Shown one piece after another: positions 53,925 to 59,691 of a DNA stretch of 59,691 bases. The position numbers and the translations under genes are program-made. The DNA is from a virus. The notes under the pieces were generated by a model. That model was not told where the DNA came from. It saw nothing but the letters and a program-made list of their open reading frames with translations, and did not search any database. The stretch is taken from positions 1 through 59,691 of the IMG/VR virus record IMGVR_UViG_3300037882_001356, one strand, 5' to 3'. How positions within the stretch are numbered: the stretch's first letter is position 1; each line of letters begins with the position of its first letter.

Positions 53925-54119
53925 TTAACTCTCATTAAGTTGTTGCGTTAGGTCCGCTTGACTGTTCAAGCTATATTGTACACGGTTCAGGTTATCCCGC
54001 AAGACTTTCGCCTGATGTGCGTTGAACGTGATCGGCGTTGGTTTCTTCTTGCCAAGCTGTTGGGCGTCGTGCATCTCGAACACGCCACGGAGGAAGGTGC
54101 AGAATTGTTCGGGGGTCAT
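53925..54119 (-). CDS. Hypothetical protein, 64 aa
   Basis: AGAGGAATACGACGA precedes the ATG. It begins MTPEQFCTFLRGVFEMHDAQ and continues with ITFNAHQAKVLRDNLNRVQY. This EQFCxxLxGxxE..xP..ltxxqxxxIxdxLxxVf pattern is common in short phage proteins. Function unknown. Confidence 0.68.
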   Translation of the reverse strand: MTPEQFCTFLRGVFEMHDAQQLGKKKPTPITFNAHQAKVLRDNLNRVQYSLNSQADLTQQLNES

Positions 54120-54150
54120 TCGTCGTATTCCTCTTGCTTCGAGTAGTTGA

Positions 54151-54282
54151 TTAAACCGCGTGGCATTGGTTGCGTATCGTCGCCATCAAGTACCAAGCGT
54201 TCTTCTTCGTGATGAATTTGTTCCACGATGGACGCATCTTGTCCGCAAGACGATCCGCGATTATTTTTTCCATCTCGTTCAT
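54151..54282 (-). CDS. Small basic helical protein, 43 aa
   Basis: AAGGTGAAAT precedes the ATG. The chain MNEMEKIIADRLADKMRPSW, NKFITKKNAWYLMATIRNQC is helical. An alternative GTG frame at 54226-54116 (EQIHHEEERLVLDGDDTQPM) runs into the next gene's start and also looks protein-like; either or both may be used. The leader belongs to a 30-bp repeat shared with 54532. Confidence 0.5.
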   Translation of the reverse strand: MNEMEKIIADRLADKMRPSWNKFITKKNAWYLMATIRNQCHAV

Positions 54283-54286
54283 ATTT

Positions 54287-54566
54287 CACCTTGCTTGACC
54301 GCTCTTGTTAAACGGTTCCTTTGCCTGTTTCTGTGCGTAACAAATCAAGCTGATACTGTTCAATATCGCCCAGCAACGAATTGACTTGGCTGATTAGTTC
54401 CGGGGTCTTGTTGTCGCTGGGTAAGAAGGTTATTAAGCCAACCACCCACTGAGCAATACGAACTCGCTCCAAGTTCTGCGAGAAGTTCTGCGAGCGACTT
54501 ATAATTTGACTTATAATTAGGTCTTCGTTCATGCTGCACCTTGCTTGACCGCTCTTGTTAAATGGT
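54287..54566. repeat. 30-bp direct repeat of gene end and leader
   Basis: Copies at 54287-54316 and 54537-54566 differ at one base. On the minus strand each holds a TAA-type gene end followed by the AAGGTG ribosome site of the next gene. Confidence 0.88.
54308..54532 (-). CDS. Hypothetical helical protein, 74 aa
   Basis: AAGGTGCAGC precedes the ATG. Helical: MNEDLIISQIISRSQNFSQN, LERVRIAQWVVGLITFLPSD, LISQVNSLLGDIEQYQLDLL. It starts with MNE like the next gene and shares a near-identical leader with it. Function unknown. Confidence 0.65.
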   Translation of the reverse strand: MNEDLIISQIISRSQNFSQNLERVRIAQWVVGLITFLPSDNKTPELISQVNSLLGDIEQYQLDLLRTETGKGTV

Positions 54567-54660
54567 GTTCGCCGAGACTCCTGTGTGCCGATAATAGACT
54601 CGCTACTCGGTTGCGTTCACCGGCTGGATACTGCCACAGCAGACCACAGAACTAGGTTAG

Positions 54661-54834
54661 TCAAAAGCTAACCACGAACACCAACCGCCTGCAACAGTCA
54701 CCACAAACTTTCGCTTGCAGCAACTGTCTCACCCTTTCGGGTCGCTTCAAAATGCCATCCCCATCGCTCCCCAATTCACTCGATCCCGTCAACCGAGCGA
54801 AAACAATGAGGATGGCAATGCTACTTGTTCGCAT
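54661..54834 (-). CDS. Possible small membrane/secreted protein, 57 aa
   Basis: ATG at 54834 overlaps the end of the KTSC-type gene by 14 bases. The N-terminus is hydrophobic (SSIAILIVFARLTG), then charged with CGDCC. Support is weak: composition is uneven and no strong ribosome site exists. In the 94 bases from 54567 to 54660 only a small GGTTAG/CTAACC hairpin is seen. Confidence 0.35.
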   Translation of the reverse strand: MRTSSIAILIVFARLTGSSELGSDGDGILKRPERVRQLLQAKVCGDCCRRLVFVVSF

Positions 54835-55390
54835 CCACTCGACGTTGCAACGCTGCACCGTGATAGAGTTGGCCGCGTACCGTCGTGTAATCGCTCTTAC
54901 GCGACCACGAATACATCCACTTACCATGCGACGGCGAATGGTAAAAGTCCAAGAAATCCCGACTCGTCGTGTTCTGGAATAGGGCCACGAAACCATCCGT
55001 GTACTCTACGCTCATGTCCCCGTTTCCGTCACGTTGCGACGGGTACGGGTCGAACCGTATCGCCATGATCCACGACGATTGCATGGGTATCCAGTGACCC
55101 ACCAACGCCGCCATTTCGGGGTTCGTCCAGCGTAGTATCTGCTCTGGATCACCCGCATCCGGCGAGGGCGTGTACGTGCCGTAGTCCGTCACTTCCGGCA
55201 ATTGGTTCGCGATGGGCAAGCCGTTCGGCGTGTACTCCTGAGCGAATCCCGCTTCCGGCAAGACCGCGTGTCGGGCGATGGGTAACGCCATCGGCAAGCG
55301 TGATTGCGGGCGTTGCGTCACGGGTCGAGCCGTGGACGCAGGGGCCGGGGCACGGTGGAATAAACGCATGATCGCCGCACGAATGCTCAT
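54821..55390 (-). CDS. KTSC-like domain protein, 189 aa
   Basis: Residues 1-85 are Pro/Ala/Arg-rich linker sequence. Then WIPMQSSWIMAIRFDPYPSQ, VEYTDGFVALFQNTTSRDFL and DFYHSPSHGKWMYSWSRKSD match the KTSC fold (S-S-x-I-x-x-I-x-Y...L-x-V-x-F-x-x-G-x-x-Y-x-Y), in which the domain packs against nucleic-acid enzymes such as lysyl-tRNA synthetase. The function in phages is unknown. Confidence 0.7.
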   Translation of the reverse strand: MSIRAAIMRLFHRAPAPASTARPVTQRPQSRLPMALPIARHAVLPEAGFAQEYTPNGLPIANQLPEVTDYGTYTPSPDAGDPEQILRWTNPEMAALVGHWIPMQSSWIMAIRFDPYPSQRDGNGDMSVEYTDGFVALFQNTTSRDFLDFYHSPSHGKWMYSWSRKSDYTTVRGQLYHGAALQRRVDANK

Positions 55391-55399
55391 GCCATCATC

Positions 55400-55525
55400 C
55401 TACGTTGTGGGTTGTAGGTTGTCTACGTCAGTTCGCGGCGAAAGTTCGGCGAAGCGTGGGGCATCGTCGGCGGGATTGTCGAGTATCGCCCGCAAGAGAA
55501 CGTCGGCATCGGTGTACGTGGTCAT
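55400..55525 (-). pseudogene. Truncated TIGR02996-type gene, 41 aa
   Basis: VLLRAILDNPADDAPRFAEL keeps the first part of the family domain, but LIYADWLEE is replaced by FAELSPRTDVDNLQPT and the frame stops. AAAGGGGATTTG precedes the ATG, so it may still be translated. Second clear remnant of this family besides 40544. Confidence 0.6.
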
Positions 55526-55749
55526 CAAATCCCCTTTGGGAAAACTAGGCCGCATGACAAGCACTCGGTGTGCTCGTCGATCTTTCGTGTGTTTTGGTGC
55601 GGACAGAACGATCGGAGCGTGGCGATACTCTTGTGAGTTTCTTCCATCTGTTGCTGCACGCTGAGAATTAGCCCTTCCCACTTCGACAAGTGTGCGACCA
55701 TCTTTCGATAGCACGCCGCAACACGTTGCTCACGTTCCTTGCTGGTCAT
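55525..55749 (-). CDS. Zinc-ribbon and coiled-coil protein, 74 aa
   Basis: ATG at 55749 follows TTGGGGGAAGAAGAA. A helix of about 50 residues (REQRVAACYRKMVAHLSKWE, SVQQQMEETHKSIATLRS) leads to CPHQNTRK and CLSCG, a C-x-H..CxxC zinc ribbon. Coupled to the truncated TIGR02996-type gene. Confidence 0.65.
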   Translation of the reverse strand: MTSKEREQRVAACYRKMVAHLSKWEGLILSVQQQMEETHKSIATLRSFCPHQNTRKIDEHTECLSCGLVFPKGI

Positions 55750-55829
55750 TTCTTCTTCCCCCAATTGGAGCGTAGATAGCTCTCGTAGCTGAAGAATCCT
55801 AGTTTCGCTAACCGTTGCTTAAATGTCAT
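55746..55829 (-). CDS. 27-residue peptide, remnant of a larger phage protein
   Basis: MTFKQRLAKLGFFSYESYLR followed by SNWGKKK. The pattern F.xRLxxxGFxxYxxYLxSxxW is the start of a longer family in planctomycete phages, so this looks like a truncated copy. GGAT lies upstream and the stop overlaps the next ATG. Confidence 0.45.
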   Translation of the reverse strand: MTFKQRLAKLGFFSYESYLRSNWGKKK

Positions 55830-56308
55830 TGGAAAGTATCCTTCTGTGAGTCGTTCCACCGTTTCATGAATGCCGCTGATATTTTCGCAACCTCTTCACG
55901 AACTTCTGGAAGAGATCCGTACTCCTTCTCTCGTTGTCGTTCTTCTGCCTCTTTTTGTGACTTTCGTTTGTTGGCACACTCAACTACCATCGACGCCATA
56001 TCCGGCATCAAGTCCCATACGCCGTGATGGTTCATCGTACGTCGAGCAGATTGCAACCGATCCGTGATGCCAATGAACTCGTCGAGAGTCAAACCGTCCT
56101 TGTACATCCAGCCCAACAACTCCGAGATGAACGCGGAACGGTTTTTGATGAGCGTAGCCTTTTGGATGCAAAACGCACCAACCGGGACACGCCACGGAAC
56201 GGGGAGATACTCAAACGGGTTGACCTTCTTTCCCGAATCTTCTTCGACGATAAGTCGAGCAATTGCTTTCGACTTAGCCGAATAGGTAGCCATCGTCTGT
56301 TGATCCAT
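55826..56308 (-). CDS. Hypothetical replication-region protein, 160 aa
   Basis: ATG at 56308 follows TAAAGGAGAAGGCA. Helical and basic with KSKAIARLIVEEDSGKKVNP, LLGWMYKDGLTLDEFIGITD and a charged coiled-coil (ANKRKSQKEAEERQREKEYG). It overlaps the replication initiator-like gene by 35 bases; a helicase-loader-like role would fit the position, but no motif proves it. Confidence 0.65.
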   Translation of the reverse strand: MDQQTMATYSAKSKAIARLIVEEDSGKKVNPFEYLPVPWRVPVGAFCIQKATLIKNRSAFISELLGWMYKDGLTLDEFIGITDRLQSARRTMNHHGVWDLMPDMASMVVECANKRKSQKEAEERQREKEYGSLPEVREEVAKISAAFMKRWNDSQKDTFQ

Positions 56309-57248
56309 TGCCTTCTCCTTTATCGTTAAGTGAATTGTCAATACGGGTTGCCGCTTCTCGAGCCGCGTCTTTCGCGTTTGCTTCTTGAATCTCTCGAAGG
56401 ATGTCCATCGTGGGATCGTTGCGGTTTTGATAGCCGTTGGTGTAACCGTTGTGTGATGATGTTGGTTCCTGTAACCCCGTCCAGCCTTTTCCGATGGTGT
56501 GATAAATCGCGGCGATAGAGCGTTCCTCACCCCATGCCAAGAACTCTTTGAAGTTCTGTTCGATAGTTACCTGTGTAAGAATTGCACGCTTCTGTTTGCG
56601 ATGCAATTCCCACTTCCCCCACGCTTCCGCAAACTCCTTCGATGGGAACGGCAACGACGTAACAACGCCGGGAGATTTCTTAGGACGCTTGGACTTAGTA
56701 GGTTCTTGCTTCCCATCTTCCCCCTTTGGGGGGTTAGGGGGGTATTCTTGCTCTTGCTCTTGCTCTTGCTCTTGCTCTTGATTAGGGCAAGCCTTAAGGA
56801 AAGGCTTTCTTATAGCCTCAATGAAAGCCTTATGGAAAGACTCCTTGTAAGACTTTAATTCCGCTAAAATGCGGTGATATGCGATGATTTTCAACTCGCA
56901 TTCGGGCAATTCTTCCCAAGCATTTTTCCAAGATGTGACGACATTAGGAGACTCTGGAAGGTTGTACTTGAGAGCGTTTGGAACCCATAATAATCGTGAC
57001 TCCCAATCGACCTCAACCATACCTTCCCGGAAGACTTCGTTAAAGGCTTCCCGAAAGGCTTTCAAAGGCCATCCAAGTTGTTCCGCGAATGCTGCTTCGC
57101 CGATGCAAGATAAACCGGGTATGATGCCAGTGTGTTGACCTGCTAGAAGATGCCACCAAAGCATCTGGCCACATGGTTGAGATTTGGACAGACGACGATA
57201 CTTTGCATCCGCATGAATGCGTAAGTCGATCTTTCGATGCCGTGCCAT
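56274..57248 (-). CDS. Replication initiator/DnaD-like protein with Glu-Gln repeat, 324 aa
   Basis: Residues 1-115 form a winged-helix-like domain (YRRLSKSQPCGQMLWWHLLA, CIGEAAFAEQLGWPLKAFRE, AFNEVFREGMVEVDWESRLL), the form of phage O-like or DnaD-type replication proteins. A Glu-Gln repeat (about 157-168), a Lys/Pro-rich linker and a helical C-terminal domain (about 200-270) follow. It likely binds the phage origin. The Glu-Gln run is encoded by a hexamer repeat and may vary in length between isolates. Confidence 0.75.
   Translation of the reverse strand: MARHRKIDLRIHADAKYRRLSKSQPCGQMLWWHLLAGQHTGIIPGLSCIGEAAFAEQLGWPLKAFREAFNEVFREGMVEVDWESRLLWVPNALKYNLPESPNVVTSWKNAWEELPECELKIIAYHRILAELKSYKESFHKAFIEAIRKPFLKACPNQEQEQEQEQEQEYPPNPPKGEDGKQEPTKSKRPKKSPGVVTSLPFPSKEFAEAWGKWELHRKQKRAILTQVTIEQNFKEFLAWGEERSIAAIYHTIGKGWTGLQEPTSSHNGYTNGYQNRNDPTMDILREIQEANAKDAAREAATRIDNSLNDKGEGNGSTDDGYLFG
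56747..56780. repeat. CTTGCT hexamer array (Glu-Gln codons)
   Basis: Five and two-thirds copies of CTTGCT on the plus strand, read on the minus strand as GAG CAA codons in the replication protein gene. Same unit length as the NGGTCG arrays at both window ends. Confidence 0.9.
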
Positions 57249-57349
57249 ATGCGATTCCCTACGCTAAGGCCAAAAGTCCATTATCTGCACATAAAGACAA
57301 AGCCAATTTCGGATGTATTTTGAGTTGCTGGAGTTGAAAATGCGTAGGA

Positions 57350-57440
57350 TCGCGGTTAAGATACCACCATCAAACGCTGTTTCGACACAAAACAGCTTCT
57401 CAAGGGCATTGCAGCTAGTCACTGCATGCCCTTTCTTTTT
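57350..57440 (+). ncRNA. Candidate small RNA with two hairpins and terminator
   Basis: GCTGTTT/AAACAGC (57376-57396) and a strong hairpin AAGGGCATTGCAG/CTGCATGCCCTT (57402-57433, one bulged T) followed by TCTTTTT. The region 57249-57472 has no convincing gene; the plus-strand frame there lacks protein character. The promoter is unclear (TAGGAT at 57352 has no -35 box at 16 bp). Confidence 0.45.
57402..57440 (+). terminator. Rightward rho-independent terminator
   Basis: Thirteen-base left arm and twelve-base right arm, 7-base loop, then TCTTTTT at 57434-57440. It faces against the leftward genes at 57473 and beyond, whose leftward transcripts read through the reverse hairpin without a U-tract. 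Confidence 0.75.
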
Positions 57441-57472
57441 GCTTCCAACATCCTATAAATGCGTCTGCCAAA

Positions 57473-57613
57473 TTACAAGAGAAACGAGGACGCTTTATCA
57501 AGGACGCGACCAATCGCCGTGGGTAGCCAGTCAAACCACCCGACAACGTGTAACACGTTCATGCCTAAGTACGCGATTAGTACCATGACAATCGCACTGT
57601 CGAAATATCCCAT
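57473..57613 (-). CDS. Small membrane protein, 46 aa
   Basis: ATG overlaps the stop of the next upstream gene (TAATG), with GGGGAAG just before. One hydrophobic helix (SAIVMVLIAYLGMNVLHVVG) and an amphipathic tail. Paired with another membrane peptide. Confidence 0.6.
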   Translation of the reverse strand: MGYFDSAIVMVLIAYLGMNVLHVVGWFDWLPTAIGRVLDKASSFLL

Positions 57614-57750
57614 TACTTCCCCCAGTAGCCAGTTACGGCAATCAGCCAAACGACAATCAGGGCCGTGCCTAAGATGCCCGTGAACAGCCCTGTTAGGTAC
57701 GATACTGCTTCGGGGCGAAGGTCGGGGATCGCGTTGCGTAATCGGTTCAT
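57613..57750 (-). CDS. Small membrane protein, 45 aa
   Basis: A short N-terminal cytoplasmic part, then SYLTGLFTGILGTALIVVWL and IAVTGYWGK, one membrane helix. Coupled at both ends to its neighbours. Function unknown; a two-component membrane unit with 57473 is possible. Confidence 0.6.
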   Translation of the reverse strand: MNRLRNAIPDLRPEAVSYLTGLFTGILGTALIVVWLIAVTGYWGK

Positions 57751-58097
57751 TTCCAAACTCCTGTTGCTTCTACAATACCGCCTAGCATATGCCCTTGCAT
57801 GATGCCGTAGCCGGTCTTGCGGTTGAAGTGGACTGTAAGCGATTGTATTACGGGCGGTTGCGTCGAATCGTTACCGAGCGTCACGCCCTGTATGCGGGCA
57901 ATCGTCACATGGTCCCGAATCTCCACCCGCATTGACGTAACACGTCCCTCAACCTTGAACGGTAGCTCCAGCTTCATCCCACCGAGTTTGGCGGCATTCA
58001 ACGCGGCGGTGAGGCTGATGTTCTTGAACTGCAACGCCATCGGACGCGGCGGTAGTATGGCGAAGATCAGGGCGAGAGCGAATGATGGGGCGGTCAT
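57747..58097 (-). CDS. Possibly exported small protein, 116 aa
   Basis: ATG at 58097 overlaps the previous stop. The N-terminus (APSFALALIFAILPPRPMAL) may be a signal or membrane segment. The rest is a beta domain (MKLELPFKVEGRVTSMRVEI, VIQSLTVHFNRKTGYGIMQG). No family recognised. Confidence 0.62.
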   Translation of the reverse strand: MTAPSFALALIFAILPPRPMALQFKNISLTAALNAAKLGGMKLELPFKVEGRVTSMRVEIRDHVTIARIQGVTLGNDSTQPPVIQSLTVHFNRKTGYGIMQGHMLGGIVEATGVWK

Positions 58098-58318
58098 TCT
58101 GTTTTCTCGCACATGTCAAGGATTGACTGCTGCATTTCCGAGAGTATTACCGCTGGTATCGGAACCATTTCTGGTATCAAAAATTCAGGTATGTTCTCGT
58201 AAATGTTCATTACCTTTTTGCATGCTGAAAGAACCTTCCTAACCAAGATTGGGTTATGAATGCCTTGCATTGCATCAATGCACTCTTGGACTCGTTTGTC
58301 ATAATCTGCGTCGATCAT
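58094..58318 (-). CDS. Hypothetical helical protein, 74 aa
   Basis: MIDADYDKRVQECIDAMQGI, HNPILVRKVLSACKKVMNIY, then a helical end. Four-base overlaps with both neighbours. No family. Confidence 0.62.
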   Translation of the reverse strand: MIDADYDKRVQECIDAMQGIHNPILVRKVLSACKKVMNIYENIPEFLIPEMVPIPAVILSEMQQSILDMCEKTE

Positions 58319-58560
58319 TTCCCTTCCTCTGGTTGCACGCCATCAAGTAGGCGTTGGGTTGCCAAGGAGATTGCTTCCTGTGCGTAAATGTGCCGCTTGC
58401 CGACGACAAGGGGCGTTTGCTGGACGACAGCGGCACACTTGGAACGAGCGTTCCCGACCATGTTCTCAACGAGCTCGAGAATCTCTTGCCCTAGAAAGTC
58501 GTTGATCTCGCCCGTGTCGATGGCTCCATTGATGTAGCCGCGAAATTCTTCCATCGTCAT
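58315..58560 (-). CDS. Hypothetical helical protein, 81 aa
   Basis: First gene of the leftward operon read from 58.6 kb, with GAGGAAAGCGT before the ATG. Helical: MEEFRGYINGAIDTGEINDF, LGQEILELVENMVGNARSKC, with a C-terminal AQEAISLATQRLLDGVQPEE. Its start lies next to the XRE regulator control region, so it is a good candidate for the regulated early leftward gene. Confidence 0.65.
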   Translation of the reverse strand: MTMEEFRGYINGAIDTGEINDFLGQEILELVENMVGNARSKCAAVVQQTPLVVGKRHIYAQEAISLATQRLLDGVQPEEGK

Positions 58561-58572
58561 ACGCTTTCCTCT

Positions 58573-58637
58573 TACAAAGTGTGTCGTTAGTTGCTAGTAT
58601 AATAGCTACGTCCGAATATGCAACAATAAACTTTGTA
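58573..58637. promoter_or_regulatory. Inverted 8-bp operator-like pair at the switch region
   Basis: TACAAAGT (58573-58580) and its complement ACTTTGTA (58630-58637) flank both promoters symmetrically. They are good candidates for binding sites of the adjacent XRE regulator. Confidence 0.55.
58599..58626 (-). promoter_or_regulatory. Leftward promoter overlapping a rightward -10 box
   Basis: On the minus strand TTGTTG (58626-58621), 16-bp spacer, TATTAT (58604-58599). On the plus strand TATAAT occupies 58598-58603, so the two -10 boxes lie on the same bases and cannot be used at once. Confidence 0.65.
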
Positions 58638-58650
58638 GGATTGTCAAATA

Positions 58651-59001
58651 ATGGCCAAGAAACAAGAACAAGAACCCGCTAAGCCAAAGAGCAAAGCCAA
58701 GTTCTTCATCAAAAACGTCGGGCACGTACTGCGTGATATTCGCATTGAGCTTGAACTCAATCAGGCCACGCTTGAGAAACGGAGCCGAATCAAGCAACAG
58801 TCGATTGCCCGCATCGAACAAACCGGGTCCGCACGGTTTCACGTCGTACGGCAACTCGCCTACGCTCTGGGCGTGTCACTGGATGAGATTTCCCGCCGTA
58901 TGGGACCGATTATCCCCGGCGACATGAAAGTCGAGAACGCGGAGGGAATTTTCTTCCGCGATTGGGACAGCTACAACGCTGACCGATGGGCTGCCAGATA
59001 A
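58651..59001 (+). CDS. XRE-family (Cro/CI-type) regulator, 116 aa
   Basis: A Lys-rich start is followed by a classic HTH of the Cro/CI type: VGHVLRDIRIELELNQATLE, KRSRIKQQSIARIEQTGSAR and VVRQLAYALGVSLDEISRRM (about 22-90). The short C-terminus has no protease or dimer domain visible. It faces a leftward operon across overlapping promoters, the layout of a genetic switch, though no integrase was seen. A virulent-phage regulator is equally possible. Confidence 0.82.
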   Translation: MAKKQEQEPAKPKSKAKFFIKNVGHVLRDIRIELELNQATLEKRSRIKQQSIARIEQTGSARFHVVRQLAYALGVSLDEISRRMGPIIPGDMKVENAEGIFFRDWDSYNADRWAAR

Positions 59002-59027
59002 AATTCGTAGTCTTACCAAAATTGTTG

Positions 59028-59055
59028 TTGACAATATGGAATGACGTGGTACATT
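59028..59055 (+). promoter_or_regulatory. Rightward promoter near the right end
   Basis: TTGACA (59028-59033), 16-bp spacer ending in GG, TACATT (59050-59055). An ACAACAAAGGAAACG leader and the start at 59090 follow. Confidence 0.78.
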
Positions 59056-59089
59056 TTACTTTGTCGACAACAACAAAGGAAACGATGCG

Positions 59090-59347
59090 ATGGAAATTGG
59101 AAGCAACTATTTTATCAGGACTGATACGGACCATTGGCTAGGACGTTTAGTTTCAGTTGATGGTCCGTACACCGTGACGCTCGAAGACTTCGCATGGGTA
59201 GCAAGTGCGGGAAGGCTTAATGAGTTCCTAAACAAAGGAACGGCGAATGAAATGGAAATTGAGCATGCACCTGATGGCATGCGTATAACGTTGAATTGGC
59301 GTGCGTGCATCACATGGCCACATGATTTGATTCGGAGGACGGTGTAA
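59090..59347 (+). CDS. Hypothetical protein, 85 aa
   Basis: A beta domain of the type MEIGSNYFIRTDTDHWLGRL, VSVDGPYTVTLEDFAWVASA, GRLNEFLNKG. WLGRLVxVxGPxxVxLxDxAWVxxxGR resembles the DUF6948-like proteins, and the next gene ends in a Ser-dipeptide repeat as at the left end, so both window ends carry the same type of gene pair. GGAAACG precedes the ATG. Confidence 0.7.
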   Translation: MEIGSNYFIRTDTDHWLGRLVSVDGPYTVTLEDFAWVASAGRLNEFLNKGTANEMEIEHAPDGMRITLNWRACITWPHDLIRRTV

Positions 59348-59535
59348 TGCTGCCTTATCCAACACCGACGTATGCAGTTCAACTCGCGGCGGCAGATTGG
59401 TGCTATGAAAATGGCATGGATCAATTCGCGGATCGCCTACGCGAAGTAAGACCAATGTCAACGTCATGCTTGGTTTTATATTTTTCGGGGTCGTGGTCGT
59501 GGTCGCGGTCGGGGTCGTGGTCGTGGTCGACATGA
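59347..59535 (+). CDS. TIGR02996-related peptide ending in Ser-dipeptide repeat, 62 aa
   Basis: The start overlaps the previous stop (TAATG). VQLAAADWCYENGMDQFADR matches the second half of the TIGR02996-type domain. The end (SGSWSWSRSGSWSWS) comes from seven NGGTCG hexamers. It looks like a fusion of a domain remnant with a microsatellite. Confidence 0.6.
   Translation: MLPYPTPTYAVQLAAADWCYENGMDQFADRLREVRPMSTSCLVLYFSGSWSWSRSGSWSWST
59488..59529 (+). repeat. Seven tandem NGGTCG hexamers
   Basis: Seven copies in a row (N is G, T or C), same unit as at 197-232. Length variation here would change the peptide by two residues per unit and keep the frame. Confidence 0.9.
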
Positions 59536-59566
59536 CCGATCCGGGGCGATGGTATAGGAGGGAGAG

Positions 59567-59691
59567 ATGAAGGCATTGATCGACGAGTTTTTTCCCAACC
59601 GCGAAGCTGACCCTGACTGGTATGCCGCCGATATGATGTTCGACATCAACGACGCTATCTGCACGAAGCTGGATGGACGCAGCAAGGCATG
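59567..59691 (+). CDS. Partial hypothetical protein at the right edge
   Basis: TAGGAGGGAGAG is a strong ribosome site before the ATG. The visible 41 residues (MKALIDEFFPNREADPDWYA, ADMMFDINDAICTKL) are acidic and helical. The gene continues beyond the window. Joining the two window ends directly would stop this frame at once, so the window is probably not a complete circle cut between these bases. Confidence 0.65.
   Translation, partial: MKALIDEFFPNREADPDWYAADMMFDINDAICTKLDGRSKA

Noticed and set aside
57313-57588. Plus-strand open frame of 91 codons
   Set aside because: It runs through a strong terminator and over two coupled leftward membrane genes, with no ribosome site.
1-59691. CRISPR array
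   Set aside because: No series of repeats with unique spacers; the tandem repeats seen are 6-bp arrays and isolated pairs.
1-59691. Complete circular genome closing at the window ends
   Set aside because: Joining the ends gives an immediate stop in the last gene and no overlap or terminal repeat; the hexamer arrays are not identical end repeats.

Overview
The window looks like most of the genome of a tailed double-stranded DNA phage, or a large part of a prophage, with siphovirus-type morphology. It carries a large terminase subunit, an HK97-type portal, prohead protease and major capsid protein, head-tail connectors, a tail tube protein, a tail-assembly chaperone pair with a canonical -1 frameshift site, a tape-measure-like protein and LamG-type tail proteins. 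The probable host is a planctomycete of the Gemmata group. At least eight genes carry, or are remnants of, the short domain NPxDDAPRLIxADWLEE (TIGR02996-type), which is typical of that group; secreted Gln/Val-repeat and CxxCH heme proteins fit the same host. No integrase, complete tRNA or recognisable muramidase was seen. Both ends of the window cut through genes. Layout: 0-8.5 kb runs rightward and holds DNA and expression functions: a two-HTH protein, a Rad52-like annealing protein, a sigma-like factor, an SNF2-type helicase interrupted by an intein, a DNA methyltransferase and a PD-(D/E)XK-like nuclease. 8.5-10.4 kb holds small mixed genes between hairpins. 10.4-17.0 kb (leftward) is an unusual cassette of exported and membrane proteins, including two c-type heme proteins, a papain-like peptidase, a lipoprotein on the opposite strand and holin-like membrane proteins. 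17.0-38.7 kb (leftward) is the structural operon, with a three-gene modification block (methyltransferase, 2OG-Fe(II) oxygenase, glycosyltransferase-like protein) inside the tail region. 38.8-44.6 kb holds leftward terminase and packaging-side genes, interrupted by a short rightward cassette at 40.0-40.7 kb. 44.6-59.7 kb is an accessory and regulatory arm of very small genes in short divergent operons, with a second sigma-like factor, a probable small terminase subunit, a replication-initiator-like protein and an XRE-type regulator. Regulation: the rightward and leftward promoters share one design, a TTGnnn box, a 16-bp spacer often ending in GG, and a TAnnAT box, repeated at about a dozen sites and often as divergent pairs. 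Two perfect TGTGA-N6-TCACA palindromes are present. Ribosome sites follow two house styles, ACAACAAAGGA-N5-8-ATG in rightward genes and AAGGTGCA-N2-3-ATG in many leftward genes. The most unusual items are about 0.6 kb of gene-free sequence with strong RNA structure after the second sigma gene (46.87-47.46 kb), three short tRNA-like acceptor/T-arm elements placed right after stop codons at 51.96, 52.34 and 52.83 kb, a class 3 (WCT) intein in the helicase Walker A loop, and the exported heme/peptidase cassette. All functional calls are from reading sequence motifs; no database search was run.
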